Source: Raphanus sativus (taxonomy: Eukaryota; Streptophyta; Magnoliopsida; Brassicales; Brassicaceae). From it: a stretch of DNA of 64,000 nt. The stretch spans positions 7,502,001-7,566,000 of the forward strand of contig NC_079516.1 of assembly GCF_000801105.2 (NCBI RefSeq), written 5' to 3'. The notes beneath the pieces were generated by a model. It saw only the letters and a program-made list of their open reading frames with translations. It searched no databases and was not told the DNA's origin. This document shows, in pieces, positions 21,584-33,599 of this stretch; within the stretch, counting starts at the first letter, position 1; each line of letters opens with the position of its first letter. The position numbers and the translations under genes were made by a program.

Positions 21584-23256
21584 ATGGCGGCCGCAACAAT
21601 GTCTTGGGACGACGGGAAGCACATGAGGGTGAAGAGAGTTCAGGTTACATATGAAGATGTTATCAAGTCCATAGAGGCCGAGTACGATGACCAAAAGCCT
21701 AAGCGTCATGGCAATCCTGGCAAGAAATCTGACGGTGTTAGTACTCACCATCTTCACCATATAATTATATATATTCTATGTTTTAGTGATTTTAGTGTAC
21801 TTTTAATAAACTGTATATTTTAAATTTTTGTAGGTGAGCTTGAGCCCTGACGAGTATATAACAGATGTTACTGGCTACTACAAAACTATGGGGGATGAAG
21901 ATACTATAACGGCGTTGGCTTTTAAAACAAACAAAACCCAATATGGTCCTTAAGGAAACAAAACCCAGAACCAGTTCAGCATCCAGGCACCCAAAGATAA
22001 CCAGATCGCTGGTTTTCAAGGGATTAGCAGCATTGTTCTCAATTCCATTGACGTCCATTTTGGTCCCTTACCGTCGTCTTCCCCTTCCCCGTCTGACTCC
22101 TCAACCCCATCGTACGCTAGTCAAGCAAACAAAGTGGATGCTCAAGGTGGAAAAGGAGAAACATCATGGGATGATGGTGCTCATGACCATGTAAGAAAAG
22201 TGTACGTTGGACAAGGCGAGTCTAGTGTCTCTTATGTCAAATTCGAGTATGAGAAGAACGGTAAAAAGGAAACACGCGAATACGGAAAGAAGACCTTGCT
22301 CGGAGCAGAAGTGGTTTGTGTTCATTTTATTTGTCATAACTAGGAAGTATGAATCCATTTAGACTTTAATGAAAAGTAACCTATTTGAAATCTTTTTATA
22401 GTTTGAGATTGATCCAGACAACTACATCACATCAGTTGAGGTGCAATCCGACAGGATCTTTGGGCAAGACACAGATGTTATCACCTGCTTAATCTTCAAA
22501 ACAGCTAAGGGGAAAACTTCACCGCCCTTTGGACTCGAGGGTGCGCAGAAATATGAACTCAAGGACAAGAATGGTGGAAAACTTGTAGGATTCCATGGAC
22601 GAGCATGCGAAGTTCTTCATGCTCTAGGAGCATATTTTGCTCCTTCGTCAAGTACTTCTTTGGGCGGTCCTACTTCTTCGAGCACTCAGCCAGCTGGATC
22701 AGCTGCCGGTGCCAAATACTAGAGGCAAAAGGTGGTAATGCGGGAAACCCATGGGACGATGGTCCTCATGATGGTGTTAAAAAAGTGTACGTAGGTCAAG
22801 GCGAGTCAGGGGTATCGTATGTCAAGTTCGTCTATGAGAAGGATCTAAGGAGGTCACCGGAAATGATCATGGAAAAAGGACACTACTTGCACCTGAAGAG
22901 GTTAAATATATAAATACAAGATAATCATTTAGCTTTAAAGATGCAATATCTTTTTTAAAAATGTTTTCACGTTAAATCTTGTGTTTACTTTTTTTTTTTT
23001 GCAGTTCGTGCTTGATCCAAACAAATATATAACCGCTGTGGAGATTAACTACGACAACATATTTGGAACTGAATCTGAAATCATAACGCTGCTTAGGTTC
23101 ACGACAAACAAGCGAACCTCTCCGCCTTTTGGACTTGAAGGTGCTAAAAGTGTCCTACTCAAACAAGACGGCCACAAGATCGTTGGGTTCCATGGCAAAG
23201 CAGGTGCTGACATACTTCACCAAGTTGGAGTCCATGTCAAGCCCATCTCCAAGTGA
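21584..23256 (+). pseudogene. three-domain jacalin-related lectin (JAL), broken
   Basis: Exons 21584-21736, 21834-22313, 22402-22900 and 23005-23256 encode three jacalin domains: domain 1 (MSWDDGKHMRVKRVQV... VHFGPLP), domain 2 ([18 protein letters not shown]... [17 protein letters not shown]) and domain 3 ([18 protein letters not shown]... [17 protein letters not shown]). Jacalin lectins bind mannose or galactose glycans; Brassicaceae JALs assemble with ER-body glucosidases. Lesions: TAA at 21951-21953 where the family has Tyr in YGPYGN; a 1-nt deletion near 22714-22717 (GCCAAATACTAG instead of a frame leading to LEAKGG); a second 1-nt deletion near 22847. Restoring the two deleted bases would make all four exons multiples of three, which supports the model. 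Position beside the glucosidase fits At3g21380. Shortened products from later exons remain possible. Confidence 0.85.
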
Positions 23257-23639
23257 TCTGAGAATGTCTTCTCTTATGTCCCAATGTAATAAAGATGAGC
23301 TATATGTCTATAAAGAAAGCTCTCCTTTAGAAATTGTCATTGTACGTGTGTAACGGTAAGCGAAAGGTTTGAATAAGGTATTTCCACTTACTGTGCTTGT
23401 GTGTTCCAGTGTCTCTTTGTGTTGTAATGGAGTTGTAGCAATGTTTATAAGATGTATAAAATCTTGGCTGCGTTGTTATGTTCGTAAATTTCTTGATGTT
23501 GTGAGATTTAAACCAGGTTTTATGTATAATTTCAGAAATTATGTAGCGGATCATAATATGGGTTTGTGTTGGCACGAAATATATAAGAATCAAAAAACTA
23601 AACTAACTCAGTATTAGTCGGTTAAGTATGCTTAACTGA

Positions 23640-23870
23640 CCGATTTAACATTCTGTTATTCGGTTTAATAGTTTGTTACACTATCTTCTTTATATGAAAC
23701 CACTATAAGAAGAGTGATTGTAGATCATCGAACTAATTAGAAATAAAAAAAAACTTCAAAAAAACTTTTATCGATTATTCATCTTCTCTAATATGATATC
23801 GGAGCTTTGTTTCTTCGATCAACTCATCATCAATATTCGTGATGGTTTCCATAAAGATGAGTTAGGCATT
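23640..23870 (+). mobile_element. fragment of a copia-type LTR element (LTR end plus primer-binding site)
   Basis: An LTR-like stretch ends in ATCTTCTCTAATATGATATCGGAGC. Its last part resembles the TGGTATCAGAGC primer-binding site (initiator tRNA-Met) of plant copia elements, with a mismatch. Downstream sequence begins like a copia leader but soon degrades. No second LTR was found. Confidence 0.4.
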
Positions 23871-24123
23871 GCGGTAAATCTTTCGAGGTGATCTCCTTTC
23901 ACATCATCACCAAACATGCAGGAAGCTACTCCAATTCAATAACTTCTAGTGTTTCCAACGTTTCCTTCAGTTCCACAAGCTTCGTCGTATCCTCCAATCC
24001 AATAACCTATAGACAACAATCTATAGACAAATAGGTTGAAAAACGTACAAGTAGGGAAAACAGTAGAATTGGATATTTACATATGAATCTTTTATATATT
24101 ATGTATTTACTTAACACGTTCTT

Positions 24124-24480
24124 TTAAGATGGTGGAACTTTGGTGATACCAATCTTGTCTTGTAAAATCTGAAATTTAGTCTTTGGAAGCGGTTTTGTTA
24201 AGCCATATGCTAGCTGATCACGTGTAGACACATGCGTAAGCCGAAGAACATGGTTCTGGATTTTTCCGCGAACAAATGATGTAAAGTGCAATATGTTTCA
24301 TACGTGAGTGGAAAACATGATTTTTACACAGGTATGTGGCGCCTATATTGTCGCAGTAGACGGTCGGGGAGGAAGGGAGTACAACACCGAGTTCTTTGAG
24401 TACAGAGAAAATCCATCTGATCTCAGCCGCAATGTTAGATACATCTCTCGACGTTTTTAGTTCCCTTCTAATATAGTTAG
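24124..24480 (-). pseudogene. copia polyprotein fragment (RNase H end)
   Basis: The minus strand encodes the C-terminal RNase H region of a Ty1/copia polyprotein: [16 protein letters not shown], then [23 protein letters not shown], a frameshift, and in the next frame [18 protein letters not shown] ending at TAA (24126-24124). Integrase and most of the reverse transcriptase are missing. It is on the opposite strand to the LTR-like piece at 23.7 kb, so the two are probably separate insertions or were rearranged. Confidence 0.85.
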
Positions 24481-24804
24481 TATTGTGTTGTAAACAGGTT
24501 AAATGTAGAATACCAAAAAAAACTATATAGATGTACACTCTAGATTCCAGATAACTTAAATGTTTGTACAAAATGTAATTCTTAAATTTGAATCATCTCA
24601 AGCTTCTTGGAAGGTTTCCATGAAGATATGAAACGCAAGAGCATTTAGTCCCTGCAATAGAAACTTGTAGAACCTTGTTAAGCTTTTCTGATCATAAGAT
24701 ATTATGGTGAAACATGGGACTGTATAAGTTTTTTTCTCTTTAGCAAAAAATTTAAGTTCACAGAAATTTAAGATCCACAAAAGAACATATGTTGGGATTA
24801 TGTT

Positions 24805-25014
24805 CAGAGGCGGACCCACATAGAGAGGGGTGGAGTCACTTTGCCATCACAAATATATGATAATTTTTTATTTTTTATGTGAAATTGCTAAATGATATGT
24901 AGCTCAGTTGATAAAATCATGTGGTTGAACCCCCAAAATAACCTGTGTTCGACCCACACTGTTAACATTTTTATATTTTGACCCCAGAAATAATTTTTCC
25001 TGGGTCTGCTCCTG
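24805..25014. mobile_element. 210-bp non-autonomous hAT element (MITE)
   Basis: Ends CAGAGGCGGACCCA and, on the other strand, CAGGAGCAGACCCA form a 14-bp terminal inverted repeat (11 of 14 matching) with the CAG start and GC-rich look of hAT (Tip100-like) elements. It is flanked by a perfect 8-bp duplication ATTATGTT at 24797-24804 and 25015-25022, as hAT transposases make. It has no coding capacity. The interior (24898-24955) carries tRNA-gene-like A and B boxes. Confidence 0.9.
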
Positions 25015-25022
25015 ATTATGTT

Positions 25023-28000
25023 TACTAACTTTCTTGTAATTTAGATGGTTGCATGAATTAGTACTATAGGCCATTGTGTGTTTTGTCTATAGACATAATA
25101 ATGATAGCTCACAGACATATTCCTCTTTCGTCGGAAAAACTTTTTTTTTCTCTCCCAGACATTGTGTAACCTTTTATGGTCAAGTTGTAATGAATAAGAT
25201 TCCTCAAAACATTTCGTCAGAAGGCAGAAAAGATTTATTTGAATTTGTTTCACTGCACTTCTAGATTGTCTCTAGACTAGACACTCTCATGTGTTGACGT
25301 AAATACACTATGATAAAAAAGAAGAGGACATTTTAAGTTTTGAATTTGTGGTTGGTGAGCAATTATTATACAATGTTAAACGAATATGAAAGGTAGTAAA
25401 TAAAAATAGATAACCAATAGAAAAGAAAAAGAGAGAAGGCACAATGTGGGAAGGAAGTTCAACGAGAAGATCACTTAGATTTGGTCGGCAAATTACTTTT
25501 CTCTCTGAAACTCATAAATACACAAAAACACTTTGGCCCCTACCTTTACGTACCCATTTTTCTTATCTTTCATCCCCACAACTTTAGTTATCTTCGAACT
25601 CACCCTTTCCATATTTAAAGTATGATTAATTCCAGTCTTTTACCCGAGACTATTAACTTATGATTTTTACATTTTTTTTACATTTTTGACTAAAAATAGC
25701 TCTTATATCTTTTATTTAAAAAATGGTTCTTAGTTTTTCCTAGATAAAATCTAATTTTTTTACATTTTTTGACTAAGAAATTGCTCTTATATTTTTTATT
25801 TAAGAAATAGTTCTTAGTTTTTTCTAGATAAAATCTAATTTTTTATATTTTTCGACTAAAAATTACTCATATATTTCTTATTTAAAAAATGGTTCTTAGT
25901 TTTTTAGATAATCTTAAGAAAAGCTAAAAACTCAGTTAAGAGATCAGAATTAATATTCTTAATGTTTTCTTTTTTCTTTTTCTTTTTTAAAAAAGAATTA
26001 TTCTAATATATTTTGTACATTTTCCTCTCATTGGGTTGCATGTCTACTTTGATCTTATACCCCCAAAAAAAAGTCTACTTTGATCTTTATAATCTTCGTG
26101 GTCTAGAGTTCGAGAGGGAAAGAGACGTACACGTTTCAAAGTGCGAGTAATTATTTAGTTAACAACATAACATCGAACGAATATGTAATAACGCGTAATG
26201 CCCCACTGTCCACAGCTAATGAGTTATGCATGCCCGTTTTTCGGTCCGTGGATCCTATTCCGTTTGACGGTCGGTTCGTTAATTTTTTTAATGTTCGAAA
26301 TTACGTCTGACGGTCGGTTCGTTAATTTTTTTTAATGTTCGAAATCATTATTTACTGACCTTGTAATCATCACCCGACCTTTCTCCAGTGTTTTGGTCTC
26401 ATTTTATACGGTATCGAAAATCATTTCTCGATATGTCATTCTTCTTTTCACTATTCCAGTCCAAACACGTTTAATTCTGGAATTCTAAATGGATGTGTGA
26501 CGGAAAAGGTAAACCAACTTTAATAATTTAGGTAACCAAATCAATTCTTTTAAGCTTTTTCAAATATCACAACCCAGAATGTTACGTAAAAACTCTCATA
26601 CTAAGGCATCGGTTTGCAAGTTGAGAATTCTTTCACCACTGTATCAAGACTCCCATACTATATCACACTTTTAGTGACCCCTTCCATTAACGTATGTATA
26701 TTCTTGTTGGTGGAAGTAACTTCTTAAAAACATTAGTTAAAGACTTCAATATATAAAAAGGTTATCAAATATCGACTGATATCCGTTTATCGTCAATTTG
26801 GCTTGAAGGTTGGAAGTTGGTATTAAGTTAATAACCGAACCCAAACTAATTTAAACCAATATATCCAGCCTACAATATCTTTATTGGTCTAACATAAACC
26901 AATTCTGTGAACGAAATGCATTAACTTGGCTAATTATTGGCACTTGATTTGAAAAATTTTCAACTCTAATTGGTCTACGTTTGCTTTTAGTTTTTGAAGG
27001 AAGCGAAAAAGCATATTTTAGGAAAACAGAATTTTTAAGAAACTTGACTTTAGGATTGTAAAGTATTGTCTCGTTTTGTAAAACGTCAACAAAGTAAACT
27101 TAACGAATCTCTCTTTTAGCTGGATTTTCTTAAAACATTGATCCTAAGACAGTATATGTCTTGCTTTACATTTTTATTATATTTTAGTGTAACAAAAGTT
27201 CATTATTCAGTGCATACAGTGAAAAAACTCACACATGCAATGCAGAACATAGAGCGGCTAAAATAGAGATCGAAAGTCACCTCTCATTTCGTGTTATTCA
27301 CATATACTAACTCCAATAAAGAAGCTAAAACTTGCTAAACCCATAATACACCGTCGTCAAAGTACAAACGACACTGATTATAAACTGTGTAATTCAGCCA
27401 AAATCATTATGCATTTGGGACAACGTATTGGTTAACAACTAAATGAATTATGCAAATTTGAACCTGGATAGTAACAAAACAACTGCTCTAGTATATATAT
27501 GTATTCTACATTTGTCATGGTTAATCATTTTGAAATATAACTAAATATATAATTAAGATCTTCGAAATGACTCGTTTCACTTAGAGTAATTTAAAAACTA
27601 GACAAAAGTTGGATGCAAAATGAGTTATATATGTTATACTCACCGTGCCTAAATACACACACACACAAAAACAACAGCTCCAAGTAAAATGAAAATGTTC
27701 ACAACATATATGGGGACATCAACACAATTAAATTTTTTAAAATACCAGAAATCATAAGTGGTAGTTGAGATGTCGGGATTAAAAACAATGTTAGCGACCC
27801 AATATTAAAATTTTTTTACTAAGTTCTCATTTGGAAATGATGGTGAGTCAAACTCATTTACTGTTCACTTATTTGTAAAGCTCCGGTCTCACGTTTTCCC
27901 TCCGAGGAAAGGATGGAGGTTGAGAGGGGATCTGATCATCCGCAAGTGCCCGTCCTTCGCCTAGGCTGCGGCAACAAAGACCTCTTGGCGGCTTCAGTCG

Positions 28001-28080
28001 CTAAGGCGTGTGAAGAGTTTTAGTTTTTTTTTTAAAAGGTTATTCATGGGATTCTGATGAAAAACTCGTTAGTATAACCA
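25023..28080. other. gene-poor repeat-bearing region
   Basis: No gene is recognised in 3 kb. It contains a MITE-like element with internal tandem repeats (25625-25954), a 43-bp tandem duplication at 26265-26350 (each copy begins TGACGGTCGGTTCGTTAATT), and a (CA)n run near 27655. Mitochondrial-carrier, F-box and other genes sit here in Arabidopsis; none is visible. Confidence 0.5.
25625..25954. repeat. MITE-like element with three 83-bp internal repeats
   Basis: The ends ATTAATTCCAGTCTTTTACC and, reversed, ATTAATTCTGATCTCTTAAC look like imperfect inverted repeats. Inside are three tandem units starting at 25688, 25771 and 25854, each beginning GACTAA and carrying GGTTCTTAGTTTTT or close variants. 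No ORF. Similar TTCTTAG-rich MITEs are common in Brassicaceae (recalled). Confidence 0.5.
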
Positions 28081-28102
28081 GTGTAAGCTCTTAGATATAT
28101 CA

Positions 28103-28222
28103 ATGTCTGAATGGGTTCACACTAATGATGATTTTGAGATTGTGGATCCCGAGAGGCTAAGTAGCCGGAGGTACAAGAACGTGTGGCACAGATCGACGGT
28201 GGATACCTACTCCAAACTTTAA
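28103..28222 (+). other. possible coding relic of unknown family
   Basis: A 39-codon frame from ATG to TAA (MSEWVHTNDDFEIVDPERL...) has protein-like composition. Another frame continues at 28183-28422 with a basic stretch (FRPKKRKISKP). I do not recognise the family. It lies between the lectin and LBO1, where Arabidopsis has three genes, so a gene remnant is plausible. Confidence 0.2.
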
Positions 28223-28405
28223 GATATGCGGATTTCAAATACCACAAGCTACACAAGGGTTCCTTTCGACCGAAGAAAAGAAAAATATCGAAGCCCGAAA
28301 ACAAATATGGAAAAGTACCGCAGGACTATGAATTAGTTATTTCCTCGTTGAATTCCTTTTTATTATTATTGTCTGTGGTGGTTTGGAAGCTCAAAGCCAT
28401 GTTTC

Positions 28406-28690
28406 TATATTTTATAAAATAATAATGAGAAAATAAGAAAAAATTCAAAATATATATGTATGTTATATAATTCCTCCATTTCAGAAAGATGAATTCTATA
28501 TTTTATAAAATAATCATATGAGAGAATAAGAAAATTTTCAAAATGATATATGTAGTCAAAATTTAATAAATACAATTATTTTAGAAGTTTACAATTTATC
28601 ACTATTACCTAACAAAATACATTAAAATGTATAAAGGTTCACTCTAGGGATTAACCTAAGTCTTGTTCATTTTGAAATAAGTATTTTTAA
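28406..28690. repeat. short duplicated AT-rich segment, possible Stowaway remnant
   Basis: The stretch 28406-28465 (TATATTTTATAAAATAAT then GAGAAAATAAGAAAA) recurs at 28497-28555 with about 85 percent identity. CTCCATTTCAGAAAGA near 28473 and TTTTGAAACGAA near 28700 resemble Stowaway termini. The evidence is weak. Confidence 0.3.
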
Positions 28691-28937
28691 AATCATTTTG
28701 AAACGAATAATTACTAAATATCGATTTTGTAATTAACGTGTACAAATATATTCAAAACAGTAATTGCAAAACAAATATTCCTTCCAGATTATCATTGTTT
28801 ACCAACCACCATAGCTTTCTCCCAATCGAGATTTATAGAAATACTTGATAAAGCCTGGACTTTCGTTTTTTTAAAATACAATTGCTTGCCATAGTAGAAA
28901 AAATCATCTCGTGATTATGCAAGTTCTTTTGCCGTAT

Positions 28938-29125
28938 GAAATCATCTAGTGGCGCTTGAGGGATTCAAAAATCCAATAAAGCGAATCCGGGTTCAAATCC
29001 TACCGGCTACACAAGTATGAACTATTGTTTTCGGTTCATTTGAATGTCCAGGAAAAAATCTATCCGTGGGTTGTACCTTCACCCGGGGATTAGGCTTGTG
29101 TCATCATTGATCCGGGTTTAACCTT
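28938..29125 (+). mobile_element. tRNA-derived SINE candidate
   Basis: TAGTGGCGCTTGAG resembles a Pol III A box and GGGTTCAAATCC (28989-29000) is a near-perfect B box, about 40 bp apart as in tRNA-derived SINEs. The body continues with CACCCGGGGATTAGGC and ends GGGTTTAACCTTTTT before an A/T-rich tail. I could not define target duplications, so the ends are approximate. Confidence 0.45.
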
Positions 29126-30322
29126 TTTAATTACAAAAAGAATATTTTATTATCATTTAAAAAAATATACAATAGTAACTTTTTAACGGGTAAATTTACA
29201 TGTTTAACAAAGATTCAATTTTCAAAAATAAAATTGATATGGGATTCCTCTAAGGACTTATCTTGTATTTCTTTGCTACTTTTAAATATACGCCTTCAAA
29301 GTTTCAAAAAAATATTTTTAAACAAAACAAAGATTAGTTGTGTTACAAAAAAAAAACAAAGATTCATAAAGCTAGAGCTTATCTATGTGGATTTTTCTAA
29401 AATTAAGTTCCATGACAGTAAATGTTTCCTATAAGCTTGCCTTTTAATTTCTGAAATTTCATTTTAGGAAAATCAGATTTATAAAAAAATTAGTATCAAA
29501 ATATTGCTGTGATTTATGAATGACGTCTTGGATCCTGTAGGTAAGTGGTAGAAAACAAGCTTGCTATGTCAACATGTTTCAAATGAGATCTTTTTATTAT
29601 CCGAACTAAGTCATATTGTTCATGGACACTCACACAAATATAGACGAGAAAGAGTACGTCCGTGATCTATACTTTTCTAATGAATTATCTGAATCTTTCT
29701 ATAGATATGAGTTACCTCCCTTTTTTTTTGGGCAACAGATATGAGTTACCTTAAGTCATAATTTTTATTTTTATTTGTTGCTAAAAGTCATTAAAATATT
29801 AAATTAACCAGTTAGTCACGTATAGACTAAATGTTCAAAGGCAAACATTCTTTTGATTTTACAATATTTTCGAGTCAACTAAATCACACTTCATGTTTTC
29901 CCTTTCAAATCCTCAACCTCATGAACATAAATGGGAGACACATACATACTGTATCACAAATATACATGATGTCAATCATGGCAACTGATGTTGCAAGCTT
30001 TTAATTGTTAAATATAATAATAATAATATTTTTAATTGATGGAGGTTGATGTTGCACAAAAGGGGTAATCTGAGAGTTATATTTTAGAATTTTATTAGTT
30101 ATGGTCAACAAAATGAACGTACAGAGAATTTTTAACAGTATTTATTTGAAGATATTTTAATTTGAACTTATGCCATACGGCATACGCTTACAATTCTTTT
30201 ACCAAAGAAAAAAAAATCAAAAGTGCACAAAAAAGACCCCACTCTCCACAAAACCTGCAACACTCAATTATACCCACAACATGCAAACAATAATAAACAT
30301 CACTGAGCTCCAAGTATTTCTT

Positions 30323-30331
30323 CTATAAGTA
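30323..30331 (+). promoter_or_regulatory. TATA-like element of the LBO1 gene
   Basis: CTATAAGTA lies about 120 bp upstream of the LBO1 start codon and is the best TATA match in the proximal upstream region. Confidence 0.4.
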
Positions 30332-30447
30332 TAGATAAACTCTCACGACTCCCACATCAAATATCCCCCTTGTATTAGCTAAGTTCCAAAATAAAAAACG
30401 GAAAATAAATCAAATCCTAATCTCTTTCTCGGTTTGCTTGCTTCAAT

Positions 30448-32124
30448 ATGGCTCCTCGACCTATTTCTTCGATCAGAGTTGGTGAGATAGAGGATGTTCA
30501 AGAACTAATAAAATCAAAACCAAACAAAGTTCCAGAGAGATTCATAAGAGACGTCAATGAAAGAGGAGTCTTAGTGTCACTTAAGACTCACCTTCATCAA
30601 CCTATTCCTCTTATTGATCTCTCTAAACTCTCTAAATCTAACACTCATGATGATTTTATCTTTGAGATTCTTAAGCTCTCACAAGCTTGTGAAGACTGGG
30701 GATTTTTTCAGGTACTTTCGGCAATTCTTATTTTCGTGATTATTGGGTTTCTTAGGCTAAACCGTGGACTTCGGTAATCTATAAATAAGAATATATTACA
30801 TTTGATTGGACTTATGTTAAAATTTAACAATAAACGAATCTCAGCACGGCTATTCCTACTACTACATATAGGTTATAAATCACGGGATTGAAGTAAATGT
30901 GGTGGATGATATAGAGAAAGTTGCTAAGGAGTTCTTCGATATGCCTTTGGGGGAGAAGAAGAAGTATCCAATGGAGCCCGGGACCGTACAAGGTTACGGT
31001 CAAGCTTTCATCTTCTCCGAAGATCAAAAGCTTGATTGGTGCAACATGTTTGCTCTTGGTGTTCATCCTCCTTCTATCCGCAACCCCAAACTTTGGCCTT
31101 CTAAACCGGTCCGGTTCAGGTTCTCAACTAAAACCCTCTTTTCCCTTGAGTCCTTGACACAATTATATAATCTTCTGAAGTACCTTTGTTCAATTTTAAT
31201 GGTCGTCATATTCTATATATAGAGTTATTAATTAGTGAGGATATGGCGCGCAAATGCAAACAGTTTTTACTAGAAATCGTCATATACTGTATCCATGTTC
31301 GAAATCATGATTCAAATTTTTAAAACTTGTTGTGGATCATGGTCGTCATATTCAAATTACATAACATAGCTTAGTGATGTATACTTTTCAATTATTTAAT
31401 TCACCTTTTTATAAAAAAATAAAAATTTGACTAAATAATTGTTTTTTTCTTCTATAGTGAAAGTCTTGAAGGTTACTCAAAAGAGATAAGGAAATTGTGC
31501 AAGAGGTTGTTGAAGTACATAGCAATAAGCTTGGGTCTAAAGGAAGGGAGATTTGAGGAAATGTTCGGGGAAGCAGTGCAAGCAGTGAGGATGAACTATT
31601 ACCCACCATGTTCAAGTCCTGATCTTGTCTTGGGACTTAGCCCACATTCTGATGGAAGTGCTCTAACGGTTCTTCAGCAGAGCAAGGACAGTTGTGTTGG
31701 GCTTCAGATCCTCAAGGATAACACTTGGGTCCCTGTGCTACCCCTTCCAAATGCTCTTGTCATCAACATTGGTGATACAGTTGAAGTATTCTTTACATGG
31801 ATTTCCATCAGAGTTAATGTACTGCACCATTCATCAAAATTATTAATTATATGTTTTTGTATATGAGTATAGGTGCTAACTAATGGGAAGTACAAGAGTG
31901 TGGAGCATAGGGCAGTAACAAACAGAGAAAGGGAGAGGCTTACAATAGTGACATTTTATGCACCAAACTATGAGGTTGAAATAGAACCAATGGGTGAGTT
32001 GGTTGATGATGAGACCAACCCATGCAAGTATAGAAGTTACAATCATGGTGAATACAGTTACCACTATGTATCCAACAAGCTCCAAGGCAAGAAGTCCCTT
32101 GATTTTGCCAAGATTCTCAATTAA
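30448..32124 (+). CDS. LBO1: 2-oxoglutarate/Fe(II) dioxygenase, LATERAL BRANCHING OXIDOREDUCTASE 1-like
   Basis: Four exons (30448-30711, 30872-31119, 31458-31785, 31873-32124), all with GT-AG introns, give a 363-aa protein without lesions. It is a DOXC-type 2-oxoglutarate-dependent dioxygenase. The N-terminal DIOX_N region spans about 50-160 (IPLIDLSKL, CEDWGFFQVINHGI). The catalytic double-stranded beta-helix has the iron ligands His234, Asp236 (LSPHSDGSALT) and His292 (KSVEHRAVTN) and the 2-oxoglutarate-binding Arg302 (RLT). The start MAPRPISSIRVGEIEDVQELIKS and the end KLQGKKSLDFAKILN fit LBO1 (At3g21420, recalled), which acts late in strigolactone biosynthesis on methyl carlactonoate in the MAX pathway and affects shoot branching. 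It is the best conserved gene in the middle of an otherwise degraded region. Confidence 0.93.
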
Positions 32125-32960
32125 CTAATTTTACTTTCACAACCCTTTCACCATCCATTAACTAGTTACCACTTATTTATTTTTATTTTTATAAATTTAG
32201 TTGTGAAAATTTTATGTGTATAGTGATAGGAATGTTCCCCACCTAAGGGTTTTAGTGTCATGATTAAACTCCCTAATGTACATACAACATGTAATATATT
32301 ATATGTGTCTGTGGGTGGAGTTGGGTGTGTTTATGTGTTTATATGTATGTGGAGAAGGAACAGAAAGAATAAGAAAAGTAACATCCGATCCATTGTTTTT
32401 GTTGATTATATCTTTGCAAACAATGCAATTTTCTATTGTTTGTATCACTACACATGTATATATTCCAGGAATAATACTTCTAGTGTTGAGAAAAAAAGAA
32501 TCTTCCTATGTGGTTATATAAAATAGTTCATCACAGGATTTGAACTAGGGTGCTCAATTATTTATTTGAGAAATTTGGAAGATATTTTTTTTTTTGCTAA
32601 ATTGGAAAGATAAACTTTAGAACAAACAAGACAAATAAAGACAATAGGCTCCATTATTATTTTACTTGTTTTAGCAAACGACAAAAGGCTCCATTATATA
32701 TCAAAGGACAAAATAGAGAAATAATTTATTTTTATTAGTTAATAATGGCTCAATAATAATTACATAAGTATTGTATTATCGGTTCCTATTTCTCTTGTCC
32801 CTCTACTCATAAATAGAAAAGGAAACAATGGACGGAGGATGATGTGGTTAAACGTCAGCATAATGGTGGGAACCATAAACGATATTAACAAAATATCATA
32901 TCAAAATGATTTAACTTAAGATTTCGACTTGAACGATTCTCGTATAGAATCAACAATGTT

Positions 32961-33190
32961 CACTTTGTTAGTAATTATCTCCCCCAACTATTTACCGTTA
33001 CTTTTACCATTAATTATACCTTTTCGTCTTGGAACACATCCGGTATCTGGGGTATTTTAAAATATTACGGATCCACATTGTTGGTGATTATCTCCCTCAA
33101 CTATTTACCCTTACTTTTACCATTAATTATTACTTTTCATCTTGTATCATTATATAGGCTTGGAACACATCGCTTATCCGAGATATTTTA
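32961..33190. repeat. diverged tandem duplication, about 115 bp x 2
   Basis: CTCCCCCAACTATTTACCGT (first copy) and CTCCCTCAACTATTTACCCT (second copy) are each followed by TACTTTTACCATTAATTAT and later by CTTGGAACACATC. The second copy carries an extra insertion of about 15 bp. No coding potential. Confidence 0.75.
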
Positions 33191-33599
33191 GGATATCCAG
33201 ATCATGTGGAAGCCATAATATCAGTATCCGATCTGAATCCGTACCTTTTCAGATATCTGGAATTTCGATATCCACCATAATATTGTATTATCCGCGAATA
33301 TCCAGATTCAGATTCAAATCCGTTAAAAAATTAAAAATAATAATTTATTAAAAAGTCTTTTTAAATACAATTTTTTAATAATATATTAATCAAATATTTG
33401 TACAAAATTTCTAAAAAATATATAAATAAGATTATAAAAATTAAAATATTATATTATAAGACTAATTTTATGTATAAATATTAATATATCGACTATATTT
33501 ATTAATAATTTTTTAATTTAATATATTTTAAGAAATTCAGATCCGGATATCCGTTTCTATCCAAAGGCTCAATATTAAAAATCAAACAAAAAAAATTAG

